In this document: positions 8,360-15,955 of the stretch, in pieces
Numbering within the stretch: the first letter of the stretch is position 1
How the letters are laid out: each line of letters begins with the position of its first letter
From: JBNJGB01 sp051747385
GTDB lineage: Bacteria; Myxococcota_A; UBA9042; PHBI01; JACKFB01
Direction of reading: 5' to 3'
Assembly (NCBI GenBank): GCA_051747385.1
Contig: JBNJGB010000060.1
Location: 1 to 21,377, forward strand
Length of the DNA: 21,377 bases
Translations under genes and position numbers: made by a program
Notes under the pieces: generated by a model
What the model was told of the DNA's origin: nothing
What the model saw: the letters and a program-made list of their open reading frames with translations, nothing else
Database searches by the model: none

Positions 8360-10206
8360 CCGGCGCGGCGCTCCACGCACGATGGGCCGACACGCTCGCC
8401 CGGGCCCTGCTGGCAGGGGGCGCGCGGCACGCCGTGCTCTCGCCCGGTTCGCGGAACACCCCGCTGGTCCTGGCCCTGGAGTCGGCCGCCGACCGCGGGG
8501 CGGCCGAGGTCCACACGGTCGTGGACGAGCGCACCGCCGCCTTCGTAGCCCTGGGTCTGGCGCGCATCTCCGGCGCTCCGACGATCCTCTGCTGCACCTC
8601 GGGCAGCGCCGGCGCCCACTGGCTGCCGGCCGTCGTCGAGGCCGAGCGCTCCGGGCTTCCCCTGCTGCTCCTGACCGCCGATCGTCCGCCGGAGCTTCAG
8701 CGGGCCGGCGCACCGCAGACCATGGATCAGGGCGCCCTGTTCGCGCCGTACGTCCGCTGGAGCGCCGACCCGGGCGCCCCCACGCCGGACGCCGACCCGC
8801 GCTTCCTTCGCACCCTCGGCGCGCGCGCCGCAGACGTGGCCGCCGGCCCGCATCCCGGCCCCGTCCACCTGAACCTCCCCTATCGCGAGCCGCTCTGGGC
8901 CCCCGGCCTCGAGGCCCCGACCCCGCCGGCCCACGGCGACGGCGCGCGGGTGATCCGGGGCGCCCCGACGCTTCCGCGCGCGGAGGTGGACGCCCTGGCC
9001 TCGGGCCTCGCCGCGACCCGGCGGGGCGTCCTCGTCTGCGGGCCGCTGGACGGCGTCGCGGGCGGGGGCGACCGGCGCGCCCGGGAGGAGGCCCTCGCCG
9101 ACGGCGTGGCCGCCCTGGCCCGCGCGCTCGGCTGGCCGGTCCTCGCCGAGCCCTCCTCCGGCGTGCGGGAGCGGATCGCGCCGGACGTGACGCTCGTGTC
9201 GACGGCGGACGCCCTGCTCCGGGCGGAGGCGTTCGCGGACGCCGTGGTGCCCGGGCACATCCTGCGCTTCGGCGCGCTTCCCACCTCGAAACCCGTGTTC
9301 CGCTGGCTGGCGCGGCACGGCCTGGACCGGACGACCCTCGTCGATCCGGCCGGCGAGTGGCGGGATCCGGACCACGTCGCGTCCCGCCTCCTGGTGGCGG
9401 AGCCTTCCGCGCTCGCCCGGGACCTCGCGGAGCGGGTGGCCGCGCAGGACCCGCGCCCGGACGAGGCCTGGCTCACCCGGTGGCGCGAGGCCGACGCCGC
9501 GGCCCGGAGCGCCCTGGGCGAGGCCACGGCGGGGGACGCCTCCTGGGGCGGCGCCGTCGCCCGCCGCGTGATGGAGGTCCTGCCCGCCGGGGCCCTGCTC
9601 CACGTCGCAAGCAGTCTCGCGATCCGGGACCTCGACGGCTTCTCCGCGCCCACGGGCCGCGGAATCGCCATCACCGCCAACCGGGGCGTGAACGGCATCG
9701 ACGGGACCCTCGCCACGACCCTGGGACAGGCCCTGGCCTGGGACGGCGGGCCCGTGGCGGCCCTTGTGGGCGACCTGGCGTTCCTTCACGACCTCGGGAG
9801 CCTGGGACCTGCGGCGCGAGCGGCCCGAGCGCGCGGGATCCCGGTGACCTGCGTCGTCGTCGACAACCGGGGCGGCGGGATCTTCGACCACCTCCCCATC
9901 GCCGGACACCCCACGGCCTTCGAGCCCCGCTTCGTGGCCGGGCAGGACTCCGACGTCCCCGCGCTGTGCCGCGGCGCCGGCGTGTCCTGCGAGGAAGTCG
10001 GCGACGCCGAGCACCTCCGGCGCGCCCTGGCGGACCGTGTCGAGGCGCCCGGCCTGCACGTGCTCCACGTCCCGGTGGATCGCCGGGACGACCTCTCCCG
10101 CCACCGCAGCGCGCGGGAGGCGGTGGCGCGCGCCCTGGACGACCTCTCCATCCCCGCACCGAAGTCCGAGCACCCAGACGTTTCGGAGGCCCTCGCGACG
10201 CCATGA
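8356..10206 (+). CDS. menD: SEPHCHC synthase MenD
   Basis: Encodes 616 aa, a thiamine-diphosphate enzyme that joins isochorismate and 2-oxoglutarate to give 2-succinyl-5-enolpyruvyl-6-hydroxy-3-cyclohexene-1-carboxylate. Visible motifs: VLSPGSRNTPL near the N-terminus, DERTAAFVALG with the ThDP-activating Glu region, CTSGSAGAHWLPAV, LLTADRPPELQ, GPVHLNLPYREPL. In the C-terminal ThDP/metal domain there are TANRGVNGIDGTLATTLG, ALVGDLAFLHDLGSL and VVVDNRGGGIFDHLP. Length is normal or slightly long for MenD. It overlaps menF by ATGA and menA by ATGA (10203-10206). The next enzyme, MenH, is not encoded in this window. Confidence 0.96.
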   Translation: MTGAALHARWADTLARALLAGGARHAVLSPGSRNTPLVLALESAADRGAAEVHTVVDERTAAFVALGLARISGAPTILCCTSGSAGAHWLPAVVEAERSGLPLLLLTADRPPELQRAGAPQTMDQGALFAPYVRWSADPGAPTPDADPRFLRTLGARAADVAAGPHPGPVHLNLPYREPLWAPGLEAPTPPAHGDGARVIRGAPTLPRAEVDALASGLAATRRGVLVCGPLDGVAGGGDRRAREEALADGVAALARALGWPVLAEPSSGVRERIAPDVTLVSTADALLRAEAFADAVVPGHILRFGALPTSKPVFRWLARHGLDRTTLVDPAGEWRDPDHVASRLLVAEPSALARDLAERVAAQDPRPDEAWLTRWREADAAARSALGEATAGDASWGGAVARRVMEVLPAGALLHVASSLAIRDLDGFSAPTGRGIAITANRGVNGIDGTLATTLGQALAWDGGPVAALVGDLAFLHDLGSLGPAARAARARGIPVTCVVVDNRGGGIFDHLPIAGHPTAFEPRFVAGQDSDVPALCRGAGVSCEEVGDAEHLRRALADRVEAPGLHVLHVPVDRRDDLSRHRSAREAVARALDDLSIPAPKSEHPDVSEALATP

Positions 10207-11114
10207 CGTCCCTCTCCCCGTCCGCGCCCGCGGAGCGCCCCGGCCCGGTGGCGGTGTGGCTGCACACCATCCGCCCGAAGACCCTGCCGGCCGGGGCGGT
10301 GCCGGTGTTCGTGGGGACCGCCCTGGCGGCGGCCGACGGCGCCCTGCGCCCGCTGCCCGCCCTCGCGGCCCTGGCCGGCGCCCTGCTCCTGCAGATCGGG
10401 TGCAACCTGGCCAACGACGCCTCGGACTTCCTGAACGGCGCAGACGGGGAGGACCGCCTCGGCCCCGCGCGGGCCGCCCAGAAGGGGTGGCTGGGCGTCC
10501 GCCAGGTGGTCGCCGGCGCCGGCGTGACCCTGGGCCTGGCGCTCCTGGTGGGGATCTACCTGGCCGGGGTCGGCGGCTGGCCCATCGTGGCCATCGGCGT
10601 CGCCGGCCTGGCGAGCGCCGTGGCCTACACGGCCGGGCCCGTGCCACTGGGCTACGTCGGCCTGGGCGATCCGCTGGTCCTCGCCTTCTTCGGCCCGGCG
10701 GCCGTGGGCGGGACCTACCTCGTCCAGGCGGGGCACGTCCCGGCGCACGTCTGGCTCGCCTCGCTCCCCGTCGGGCTCCTGGCCACGGCCATCCTCGTGG
10801 TCAACAACCTCCGCGACCGCCACACGGACGCCCGCGCCGGCAAGCGCACCCTGGCCGTGCGTCTCGGCGCACGCGGCGCCCGGATCGAGTACGCCCTGCT
10901 TCTCCTGGTCTCGTTCGCCGTCCCGCCGGCCGTCGTCGCGGCGGGCCTGGGCGGCCCGGGCTGGCTCCTTCCGCTCCTGGCCATCCCGGTCGCCTGGCGC
11001 CGCTGGCGCACCGTGGCCACCACCGACGGCGCCGCCCTCAACCCGGAGCTCGGCGGCACGGCCCGACTGGAGCTGATCTTCGGCCTCCTCCTCGGCGCGG
11101 GGGTGCTCCTGTGA
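10203..11114 (+). CDS. menA: 1,4-dihydroxy-2-naphthoate polyprenyltransferase MenA
   Basis: Encodes 303 aa, a polytopic inner-membrane UbiA-family prenyltransferase that attaches the polyprenyl chain to DHNA, giving demethylmenaquinone. The N-terminal motif IRPKTLPAGAVPVFVGT is typical of MenA. The first Asp-rich motif is NLANDASDFLNGADGEDR and the second is NNLRDRHTDARAGKRTLA. Between and after them lie about eight hydrophobic helices. Start ATG 10203 overlaps the menD stop, and its stop overlaps the GTG start of menC-menE (GTGA, 11111-11114). The prenyl donor is probably supplied by the polyprenyl synthase further down the operon. Confidence 0.95.
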   Translation: MTSLSPSAPAERPGPVAVWLHTIRPKTLPAGAVPVFVGTALAAADGALRPLPALAALAGALLLQIGCNLANDASDFLNGADGEDRLGPARAAQKGWLGVRQVVAGAGVTLGLALLVGIYLAGVGGWPIVAIGVAGLASAVAYTAGPVPLGYVGLGDPLVLAFFGPAAVGGTYLVQAGHVPAHVWLASLPVGLLATAILVVNNLRDRHTDARAGKRTLAVRLGARGARIEYALLLLVSFAVPPAVVAAGLGGPGWLLPLLAIPVAWRRWRTVATTDGAALNPELGGTARLELIFGLLLGAGVLL

Positions 11115-13849
11115 CCGTGGTCGAGGTCCGGATCGAACCCTGGGAGGCCCGCCTGGAGCGGCCCCTGACCACCTCCCGCGGCGTGCTGCACCGCCGCCGG
11201 GGCCTGGTGCTCACCCTCGTCGACGAGGCGGGCCGCGAGGCCCGGGGTGAGGCCTCCCCGCTGCCGGGCTTCAGCCGGGAGGGGCTCGACGAGGCGCGCG
11301 CCGCCCTGGAGTCCATCCAGCCCGGGGCGCTGGAGGACCTGGAGGCGCTGCTCCGGGAGGGCTCCTGGCCCGCGTCGGCGGCGCACGCCCTCGATCAGGC
11401 CCTCCTGGAGCTGAGGGCCGCCCGCGAAGGGGTGGCCCCCGAGACCGTGCTCGGCGGCTCGGCCGATCGCACGGTCCCGCGCCACCGCCTGGTCCGGGAC
11501 GCCGCCGAGGCCCGCCACGCCGTCCGGTCGGGGCTCCACCGCCTGAAGGTGAAGGTGGGCGCCGGCAGCCCCGAGGAGGACGAGGCCCACGTGGCGGCCA
11601 TCCGCGAGGCCGCGGGCCCCACGGCGCGCCTCCGCCTGGACGCCAACGGCGCCTGGACCCCCGAGGAGGCCGTCCGGATCCTCCACCGCCTGGCTCGGCA
11701 CGGCGTGGAGATGATCGAGGAGCCGGTCCGCGGCCGGGACCTGGAGGGCCTCGCGGCCGTGCGCGACGCGGTGCCGATGCTGGTGGCGGCCGACGAGTCC
11801 TGCCGGGACGCCGAGGACCTGGAGGCCATCCTCGATCGGCGCGCCGCCGACGTCGTGGTCCTGAAGCCGATGCTGATCGGCGGGCTCCGGGCGACTTCGC
11901 GGCTTGCCCTCCGGGCGTCGCGGGGCGGGCTGGGCGTCCTCGTGACGACGACGCTGGACGGCCCGGTGGCCCGGCGAGGCGCCCTGGCGGTGGCGCGGGC
12001 GTGCCCGGCGCTGACGCTCCTGTCCTTCGGCCCGGGGCCCCGGCTGGCGGACACCACGCCCGACGGGTCTCGTGGCGACGCCGCGACGCGCCTCCCAGAG
12101 CCGGTGGCCTCCTCGGCCCGCGCCCGGCCGGATCACCCGGCACTCGACGGAGATCCCGGGAGAGTCTCCTGGGAGGCCCTGGCCGACATGGCCGCGCGGA
12201 TGGCCTCCGGACTGGCGCAGCGTGGCGTGGGCCCCGGCGACGTGGTCGCGCTCCCCGGCCGACACGACGCGCGCTCCGTCGCCGCCCTCCACGGCGTCCT
12301 CCGCCTCGGCGCGGTGGCCGCCCCCCTCGACCCGAAGGCGCCCGGGAGCGAACGCCGGGCCGCCGTCGAGGCCCTCGCCGCCGACCACGTGCTCACGGAC
12401 CTCGACGACCTGGACGGCCCGGCCCGCCCGGAGCGCGGCTGGGCGCCGTCGGAGCCGCTGGTCGCCCTGCTGACCTCCGGGACCACGGCGGCGCCGCGGA
12501 GGGTCCTGCTCACGGCCCGACAGGTCGTGCTGAGCGCCTTCGGCTCCGCGATCCGCCTGGGCCACGACCCGGGCGACCGCTGGCTGGGCTGCCTGCCGCT
12601 TCACCACGTGGGCGGCCTGTCCGTGCTGCTCCGGACCGCGCTGTGCGGGACCACCGCCGTGCTGCACGAGCGCTTCGACCCGGCGCGCGTCGCGGCGGCG
12701 CTGGACGGCGGGGACGCGGCGCTCGTGTCCCTCGTGCCGACGATGCTGGAGCGGGTGCTGGACGCGCGCCCCGAGCGCCCCTTCCCGGCCTCGGTGCGCG
12801 CCATCCTGCTGGGCGGCGCGCCGGCCCCGGAGGCGCTGATCGAGCGGTGTCGCGCCCTCGGGGCCCCGGTGGCCCTCACCTGGGGCATGAGCGAGGCCGG
12901 CTCCCAGGTCGCGACGCGCTTCCCGGGAGACCTGTCGCCCGACGCGGGGGCCGGTCCGCCGCTGCCCTTCGCGCGGGTCGAGGCCGACGACGACGGGACA
13001 CTTCGTGTGGCGGGTCCCCTGGCGCCCGGTGGCTCGCTCGTCACCGGAGATCGGGGCCACGTGGACCCGCTGGGCCGCGTGCACGTGGCGGGGCGGCGGG
13101 ACGCAGTCATCCTGAGCGGCGGCGAGAACGTCGTCCCCGAAGAGGTGGAGGCGGCCCTCGTCGCCCACCCGACCGTGCGAGAAGCCCTCGTCGTCGGCCT
13201 GCCGGACGCGCGCTGGGGCGAGCGACCGGCCGCCCTCGTGGTGGCCGAGGCCGGCGCGGAGAGGCCCTCGGACGAGGCGCTGCGGAGCCATGTGGCGGGG
13301 CGCCTGGCGCGGTTCAAGGCGCCGGACCGGCTCCTGTGGGTCGACGCCCTCCCGCGGACGGCCCTGGGCAAGCCCTCACGCGCCGGCGCCCGCGACGTCC
13401 TCGAGCAGCCCCAGGCGGGTCAGCCCGTCGCGGAGCCGATCCGGGACGGGGATGCCCTCGAAGCGCTCCAGGTCGACGCAGGCGTGGACGTGGCGGACGG
13501 TAGCCCGGAGCGCGCCGTCCTCGGCGCCGACGACCCGGAAGGCGAAGGTGACGGAGCGCTCGCCGAGGCGGTCGACGCCGACCGAGACGCGCAGCCGGTC
13601 GCCCATGCGCATGGGGCGGGCGTAGTCGGCCTCGACGTGGACGAGGGGCATGCCCCAGCCGCCGGTGTCGAAGACGGCCAGGAGGCGGTCGTCGGCGGCG
13701 ACGAGGAGCTCCTCGAAGGCCTCGTGACAGTACTCGAAGACCCGGCCGAAGAACGCGATTCCGGCCCGGTCGACCTCGTGGAAGCGGACGGTGACCTCGT
13801 GCTCGAACGACATGACGGCTCCGTGGACGTGCGGGAGGAAGACCCATGA
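11111..13849 (+). CDS. menC-menE: Fused o-succinylbenzoate synthase (MenC) and o-succinylbenzoate-CoA ligase (MenE) with antisense-encoded tail
   Basis: One uninterrupted frame of 912 aa from a GTG start. Residues about 1-320 are MenC, enolase superfamily: LKVKVG (K146/K148), RLDANGAW (D177), IEEPV (E203/E204), ADES (D228), VLKP (K252). It dehydrates SHCHC to o-succinylbenzoate. After a roughly 10-residue linker, residues about 332-764 are MenE, an ANL-type adenylating ligase: LTSGTTAAPRRV (454-465), CLPLHHVGG, LLGGAPAPE, TWGMSEAGSQVATR, TGDRGHVD, AGRRDAVILSGGENVVPEEVE, and LGK with catalytic K754. MenE is compact. No stop follows it: the frame continues 148 acidic residues across the opposite-strand thioesterase gene to a TGA overlapping the next ATG. 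I see the fusion directly; the tail's function is unknown. Confidence 0.88.
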   Translation: MTVVEVRIEPWEARLERPLTTSRGVLHRRRGLVLTLVDEAGREARGEASPLPGFSREGLDEARAALESIQPGALEDLEALLREGSWPASAAHALDQALLELRAAREGVAPETVLGGSADRTVPRHRLVRDAAEARHAVRSGLHRLKVKVGAGSPEEDEAHVAAIREAAGPTARLRLDANGAWTPEEAVRILHRLARHGVEMIEEPVRGRDLEGLAAVRDAVPMLVAADESCRDAEDLEAILDRRAADVVVLKPMLIGGLRATSRLALRASRGGLGVLVTTTLDGPVARRGALAVARACPALTLLSFGPGPRLADTTPDGSRGDAATRLPEPVASSARARPDHPALDGDPGRVSWEALADMAARMASGLAQRGVGPGDVVALPGRHDARSVAALHGVLRLGAVAAPLDPKAPGSERRAAVEALAADHVLTDLDDLDGPARPERGWAPSEPLVALLTSGTTAAPRRVLLTARQVVLSAFGSAIRLGHDPGDRWLGCLPLHHVGGLSVLLRTALCGTTAVLHERFDPARVAAALDGGDAALVSLVPTMLERVLDARPERPFPASVRAILLGGAPAPEALIERCRALGAPVALTWGMSEAGSQVATRFPGDLSPDAGAGPPLPFARVEADDDGTLRVAGPLAPGGSLVTGDRGHVDPLGRVHVAGRRDAVILSGGENVVPEEVEAALVAHPTVREALVVGLPDARWGERPAALVVAEAGAERPSDEALRSHVAGRLARFKAPDRLLWVDALPRTALGKPSRAGARDVLEQPQAGQPVAEPIRDGDALEALQVDAGVDVADGSPERAVLGADDPEGEGDGALAEAVDADRDAQPVAHAHGAGVVGLDVDEGHAPAAGVEDGQEAVVGGDEELLEGLVTVLEDPAEERDSGPVDLVEADGDLVLERHDGSVDVREEDP
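13376..13813 (-). CDS. Hotdog-fold acyl-CoA thioesterase (4HBT family), probable DHNA-CoA thioesterase
   Basis: Encodes 145 aa. The 4HBT signature is VRFHEVDRAGIAFFGRVF..CHEAFEELL with probable catalytic D15, followed by MPLVHVEADYARPMRMGDRL. From memory, both segments resemble the cyanobacterial Slr0204-type DHNA-CoA thioesterase (DTDGAGVVYF, CHEAYE, LPLVHASIDF, GDRLLV). With the surrounding men genes, the inferred role is hydrolysis of 1,4-dihydroxy-2-naphthoyl-CoA to DHNA for MenA. The start has a GGAG ribosome site about 8 nt upstream. The gene runs against the operon: its start is 32 bp from the divergent polyprenyl synthase, and its whole length is antisense, codon for codon, to the menC-menE tail. 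A generic YbgC-like thioesterase is the alternative. Confidence 0.9.
   Translation of the reverse strand: MSFEHEVTVRFHEVDRAGIAFFGRVFEYCHEAFEELLVAADDRLLAVFDTGGWGMPLVHVEADYARPMRMGDRLRVSVGVDRLGERSVTFAFRVVGAEDGALRATVRHVHACVDLERFEGIPVPDRLRDGLTRLGLLEDVAGAGA
13403..13849 (+). other. MenE C-terminal extension with no family counterpart, antisense to the thioesterase gene
   Basis: Codons 765-912 of the menC-menE frame. The predicted peptide is rich in Glu, Asp, Ala, Val and Gly. That is the composition expected when GC-rich Leu, Val and Ala codons of the opposite gene are read in reverse complement in the same triplet register (minus-strand codons occupy the same triplets). The frame ends at TGA 13847-13849, sharing ATGA with the next gene. 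MenE proteins normally end shortly after the catalytic LGK. Confidence 0.6.
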
Positions 13850-14937
13850 GAGAGACGGCCCGTGTTGTCAACGAACCCGTCGCACGCGAGCGCCCGGAGC
13901 CCGTGCTGGAGCCCCTGGCCGACGTGGCCGATCGGGTGGGCCTGGACCCGCTCGCCGCCCGGCTGGTGGAGATCCGCCGCTGGCTCGCCGCCGATCTGTC
14001 GGACCTGGAGGCCGACCTCGGCACCTCCGGAGACGCCGACGGCGACCTGGCGGAGCGGGCCGCGCGGCACCTGCTCGGGCGACCGGGCAAGCGCATCCGG
14101 CCGCTCTGCGTCTTCCTGTCCGCCCGGGCCGGGGACGGCGGAGACCCGGACGTCGTGCGGGACCTGGCCGTCTCCTGCGAGCTGGTCCACGCCGCGACGC
14201 TGCTGCACGACGACGTCATCGACCAGGGCACCGAGCGCCGCGGCGCGCCCACGGCCCGGATGGTCTACGGCAACCCCGCCAGCGTCCTGGGCGGCGACCA
14301 CCTGCTCATCGAGGCCCTGCGCCGGGTGCGCGCCGTGGGGATGCCGGACCTGCTCGTGAGCCTCCTCGACGCCATCGGGGACATGGTGTCCGCCGAGGCG
14401 CTCCAGCTCGCTCGGCGGGGCGGCTTCGACCCGGACCCGGACGTCTACCACCGCGTCGTCCGGGGCAAGACGGCGGTCCTCTTCCACTGGGCCATGGTGG
14501 CCGGCGCCACGGCCGGCGGGTTGGGCGAGGACGAGACGCGCGCCCTGGCCGACGCAGGGGACGCGCTGGGCCTGGCCTTCCAGCTCGTGGACGACGCGCT
14601 GGACGTGGAGGGCGACCCGGCGGTGACCGGCAAGGACGCCCTGCTGGACCTCCGCGAGGGCAAGCTGACGTGGCCGCTCCTGGTCGCCTGCGAGCGGGAC
14701 CCGGACGTCGTCTACACGCTCCGGGCCATCGCCGCCGAGCCGGAGCGCCTGGACGAGCCCGGGGCCGGAGAGGCCCTGCGCCGGAGGCTGCTGGACACCG
14801 GCTGCGCCCGGGCGACCCGGGAGCGGGCGCGTTCCCTGGTGACGGAGGCGCGGGAGAGCCTGTCGGCGCTCCGTCCCGGCCCGGCTCGGGAGGCCCTCCT
14901 GGCCGTGATGCAGGCCGCCGTCGAGCGCGGAGTCTGA
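13846..14937 (+). CDS. Long-chain polyprenyl diphosphate synthase (menaquinone side chain)
   Basis: Encodes 363 aa. This is a trans-isoprenyl diphosphate synthase that extends allylic diphosphate with IPP. It has GRPGKRIRP near residue 83, the first Asp-rich motif LLHDDVID (D122, D123, D126), then GDHLL, RGKTAVLF, and the second Asp-rich motif FQLVDDALD (D249, D250, D253). The small residues Ala-Ala-Thr before the first motif fit a medium- or long-chain enzyme (hepta-/octaprenyl) rather than a farnesyl/geranylgeranyl enzyme; exact chain length cannot be read. The N-terminus is about 40 residues longer than usual. The ribosome site GGGAGGA lies before ATG 13846. Its start overlaps the menC-menE stop. 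The operon context makes the menaquinone chain its likely product. Confidence 0.92.
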   Translation: MRETARVVNEPVARERPEPVLEPLADVADRVGLDPLAARLVEIRRWLAADLSDLEADLGTSGDADGDLAERAARHLLGRPGKRIRPLCVFLSARAGDGGDPDVVRDLAVSCELVHAATLLHDDVIDQGTERRGAPTARMVYGNPASVLGGDHLLIEALRRVRAVGMPDLLVSLLDAIGDMVSAEALQLARRGGFDPDPDVYHRVVRGKTAVLFHWAMVAGATAGGLGEDETRALADAGDALGLAFQLVDDALDVEGDPAVTGKDALLDLREGKLTWPLLVACERDPDVVYTLRAIAAEPERLDEPGAGEALRRRLLDTGCARATRERARSLVTEARESLSALRPGPAREALLAVMQAAVERGV

Positions 14938-14947
14938 GGGAGGACGG

Positions 14948-15955
14948 ATGACCACGGTGATCACGCTGCGATCGGACGCCGACGCGAAGGCCGTCCAGGC
15001 CGCGCTCCAGGGCCTCGGGGTGTGGGCGAAGCCGCTGCGCGCCGCCGACGGCCGGACGACGGCCCTCGGCCTCGACCGCTGCTCGCGCCGCGTCGCCCCT
15101 GCCGAGCTTCGGGCCCTGTCCGGGGTCGAGGCCGTGCTCGGGGCCGACAGCCCCCACCCGCGCCTGGACGCCGCCGCCGGCCGTGCCGTCCGGGTCGGTG
15201 AGGGAGCGGACGCCGTGCTCGTCGGGGGCGGCGCCTCGGCGGTGCTCGCGGCAGGCCCCTGCGCGGCCGAGGACGAGGAGCAGGTCCACGCCGCTGCGCG
15301 GATGGCGGCCGAGGCCGGGGCGCGCCTCCTGCGCGGGGGGGCGTGGAAGCCCCGGACCAGCCCCTACTCCTTCTCCGGCCACGGCGGGCCGGCCCTGCGC
15401 TGGCTCCGGGAGGCGGCGGACGCCCACGGGCTCCACCTGGTGACGGAGGTCCTGGCCGAGCGCGACGTGGACGGGGTGGCCGAGGCGGCCGAGGTGCTCC
15501 AGATCGGCTCGCGGAACATGCAGAACTTCGCGCTGCTGCACGCGGCGGGCCGCACGGGGCGACCCGTGCTCCTGAAGCGGGGCCGCGCGGCGACCCTGGA
15601 CGAGTGGCGCCTGGCGGCCGAGCACCTCCTCGACGCCGGCGCGGGCGGGGTGATCCTGTGTGAGCGCGGGGTGCGCGGCCCGGACCCGGAGACGCGGAAC
15701 CTCCTGGACCTGGCCGCCGTGGCGCTGCTTGTGCACGTGGACGGCCTGCCGGTGCTGGTGGACCCTTCCCACGCCGTTGGACGGCGGGACCTGGTGGCGC
15801 CCCTGGCCCGCGCTGCCCTCGCCGCCGGCGCGAGCGGCCTCCTCGTGGAGGCGCACCCGGACGCCACCCGGGCCCGGAGCGACGGCCCGCAGGCGTTGAG
15901 CCCCTCGGAGCTTCGCCGGATCGGCGCTATGACGACCGCGGAGGTGACCCCGTGA
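14948..15955 (+). CDS. aroF: 3-deoxy-7-phosphoheptulonate (DAHP) synthase, AroF/type I-beta class
   Basis: Encodes 335 aa. It condenses phosphoenolpyruvate and erythrose 4-phosphate, the entry step of the shikimate pathway that supplies chorismate to MenF. Residues 1 to about 70 look like the small ferredoxin-like N-terminal regulatory domain (MTTVITLRSDADAKAVQAAL). The barrel shows AAGPCAAEDEEQ, LRGGAWKPRTSPYSFSG, LQIGSRNMQNF, VLLKRG, VILCERGVRG and VDPSHAVGRRD, the last having Val where Thr is commoner. ATG 14948 has an AGGGAGGACGG ribosome site 10 bp after the preceding stop. Its stop overlaps the menG GTG start (GTGA). Its place inside a men operon suggests dedicated carbon supply for quinone synthesis. 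Confidence 0.94.
   Translation: MTTVITLRSDADAKAVQAALQGLGVWAKPLRAADGRTTALGLDRCSRRVAPAELRALSGVEAVLGADSPHPRLDAAAGRAVRVGEGADAVLVGGGASAVLAAGPCAAEDEEQVHAAARMAAEAGARLLRGGAWKPRTSPYSFSGHGGPALRWLREAADAHGLHLVTEVLAERDVDGVAEAAEVLQIGSRNMQNFALLHAAGRTGRPVLLKRGRAATLDEWRLAAEHLLDAGAGGVILCERGVRGPDPETRNLLDLAAVALLVHVDGLPVLVDPSHAVGRRDLVAPLARAALAAGASGLLVEAHPDATRARSDGPQALSPSELRRIGAMTTAEVTP

Noticed and set aside
6934..10647. Very long minus-strand open frame opposite menF, menD and menA
   Set aside because: Shadow frame with low-complexity Arg/Pro/Gly/Ala composition; the plus-strand enzymes carry clear family motifs.
12104..12106. Separate menE gene starting at in-frame GTG 12104
   Set aside because: It would give a reasonable MenE N-terminus, but no stop separates it from MenC and no good ribosome site precedes it, so the fused ORF is the simpler reading. 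An additional internal start is not excluded.
10715..13291. 858-codon minus-strand open frame opposite menC-menE
   Set aside because: Antisense shadow without recognisable motifs, unlike the thioesterase at 13376-13813, which has a family signature and a ribosome site.
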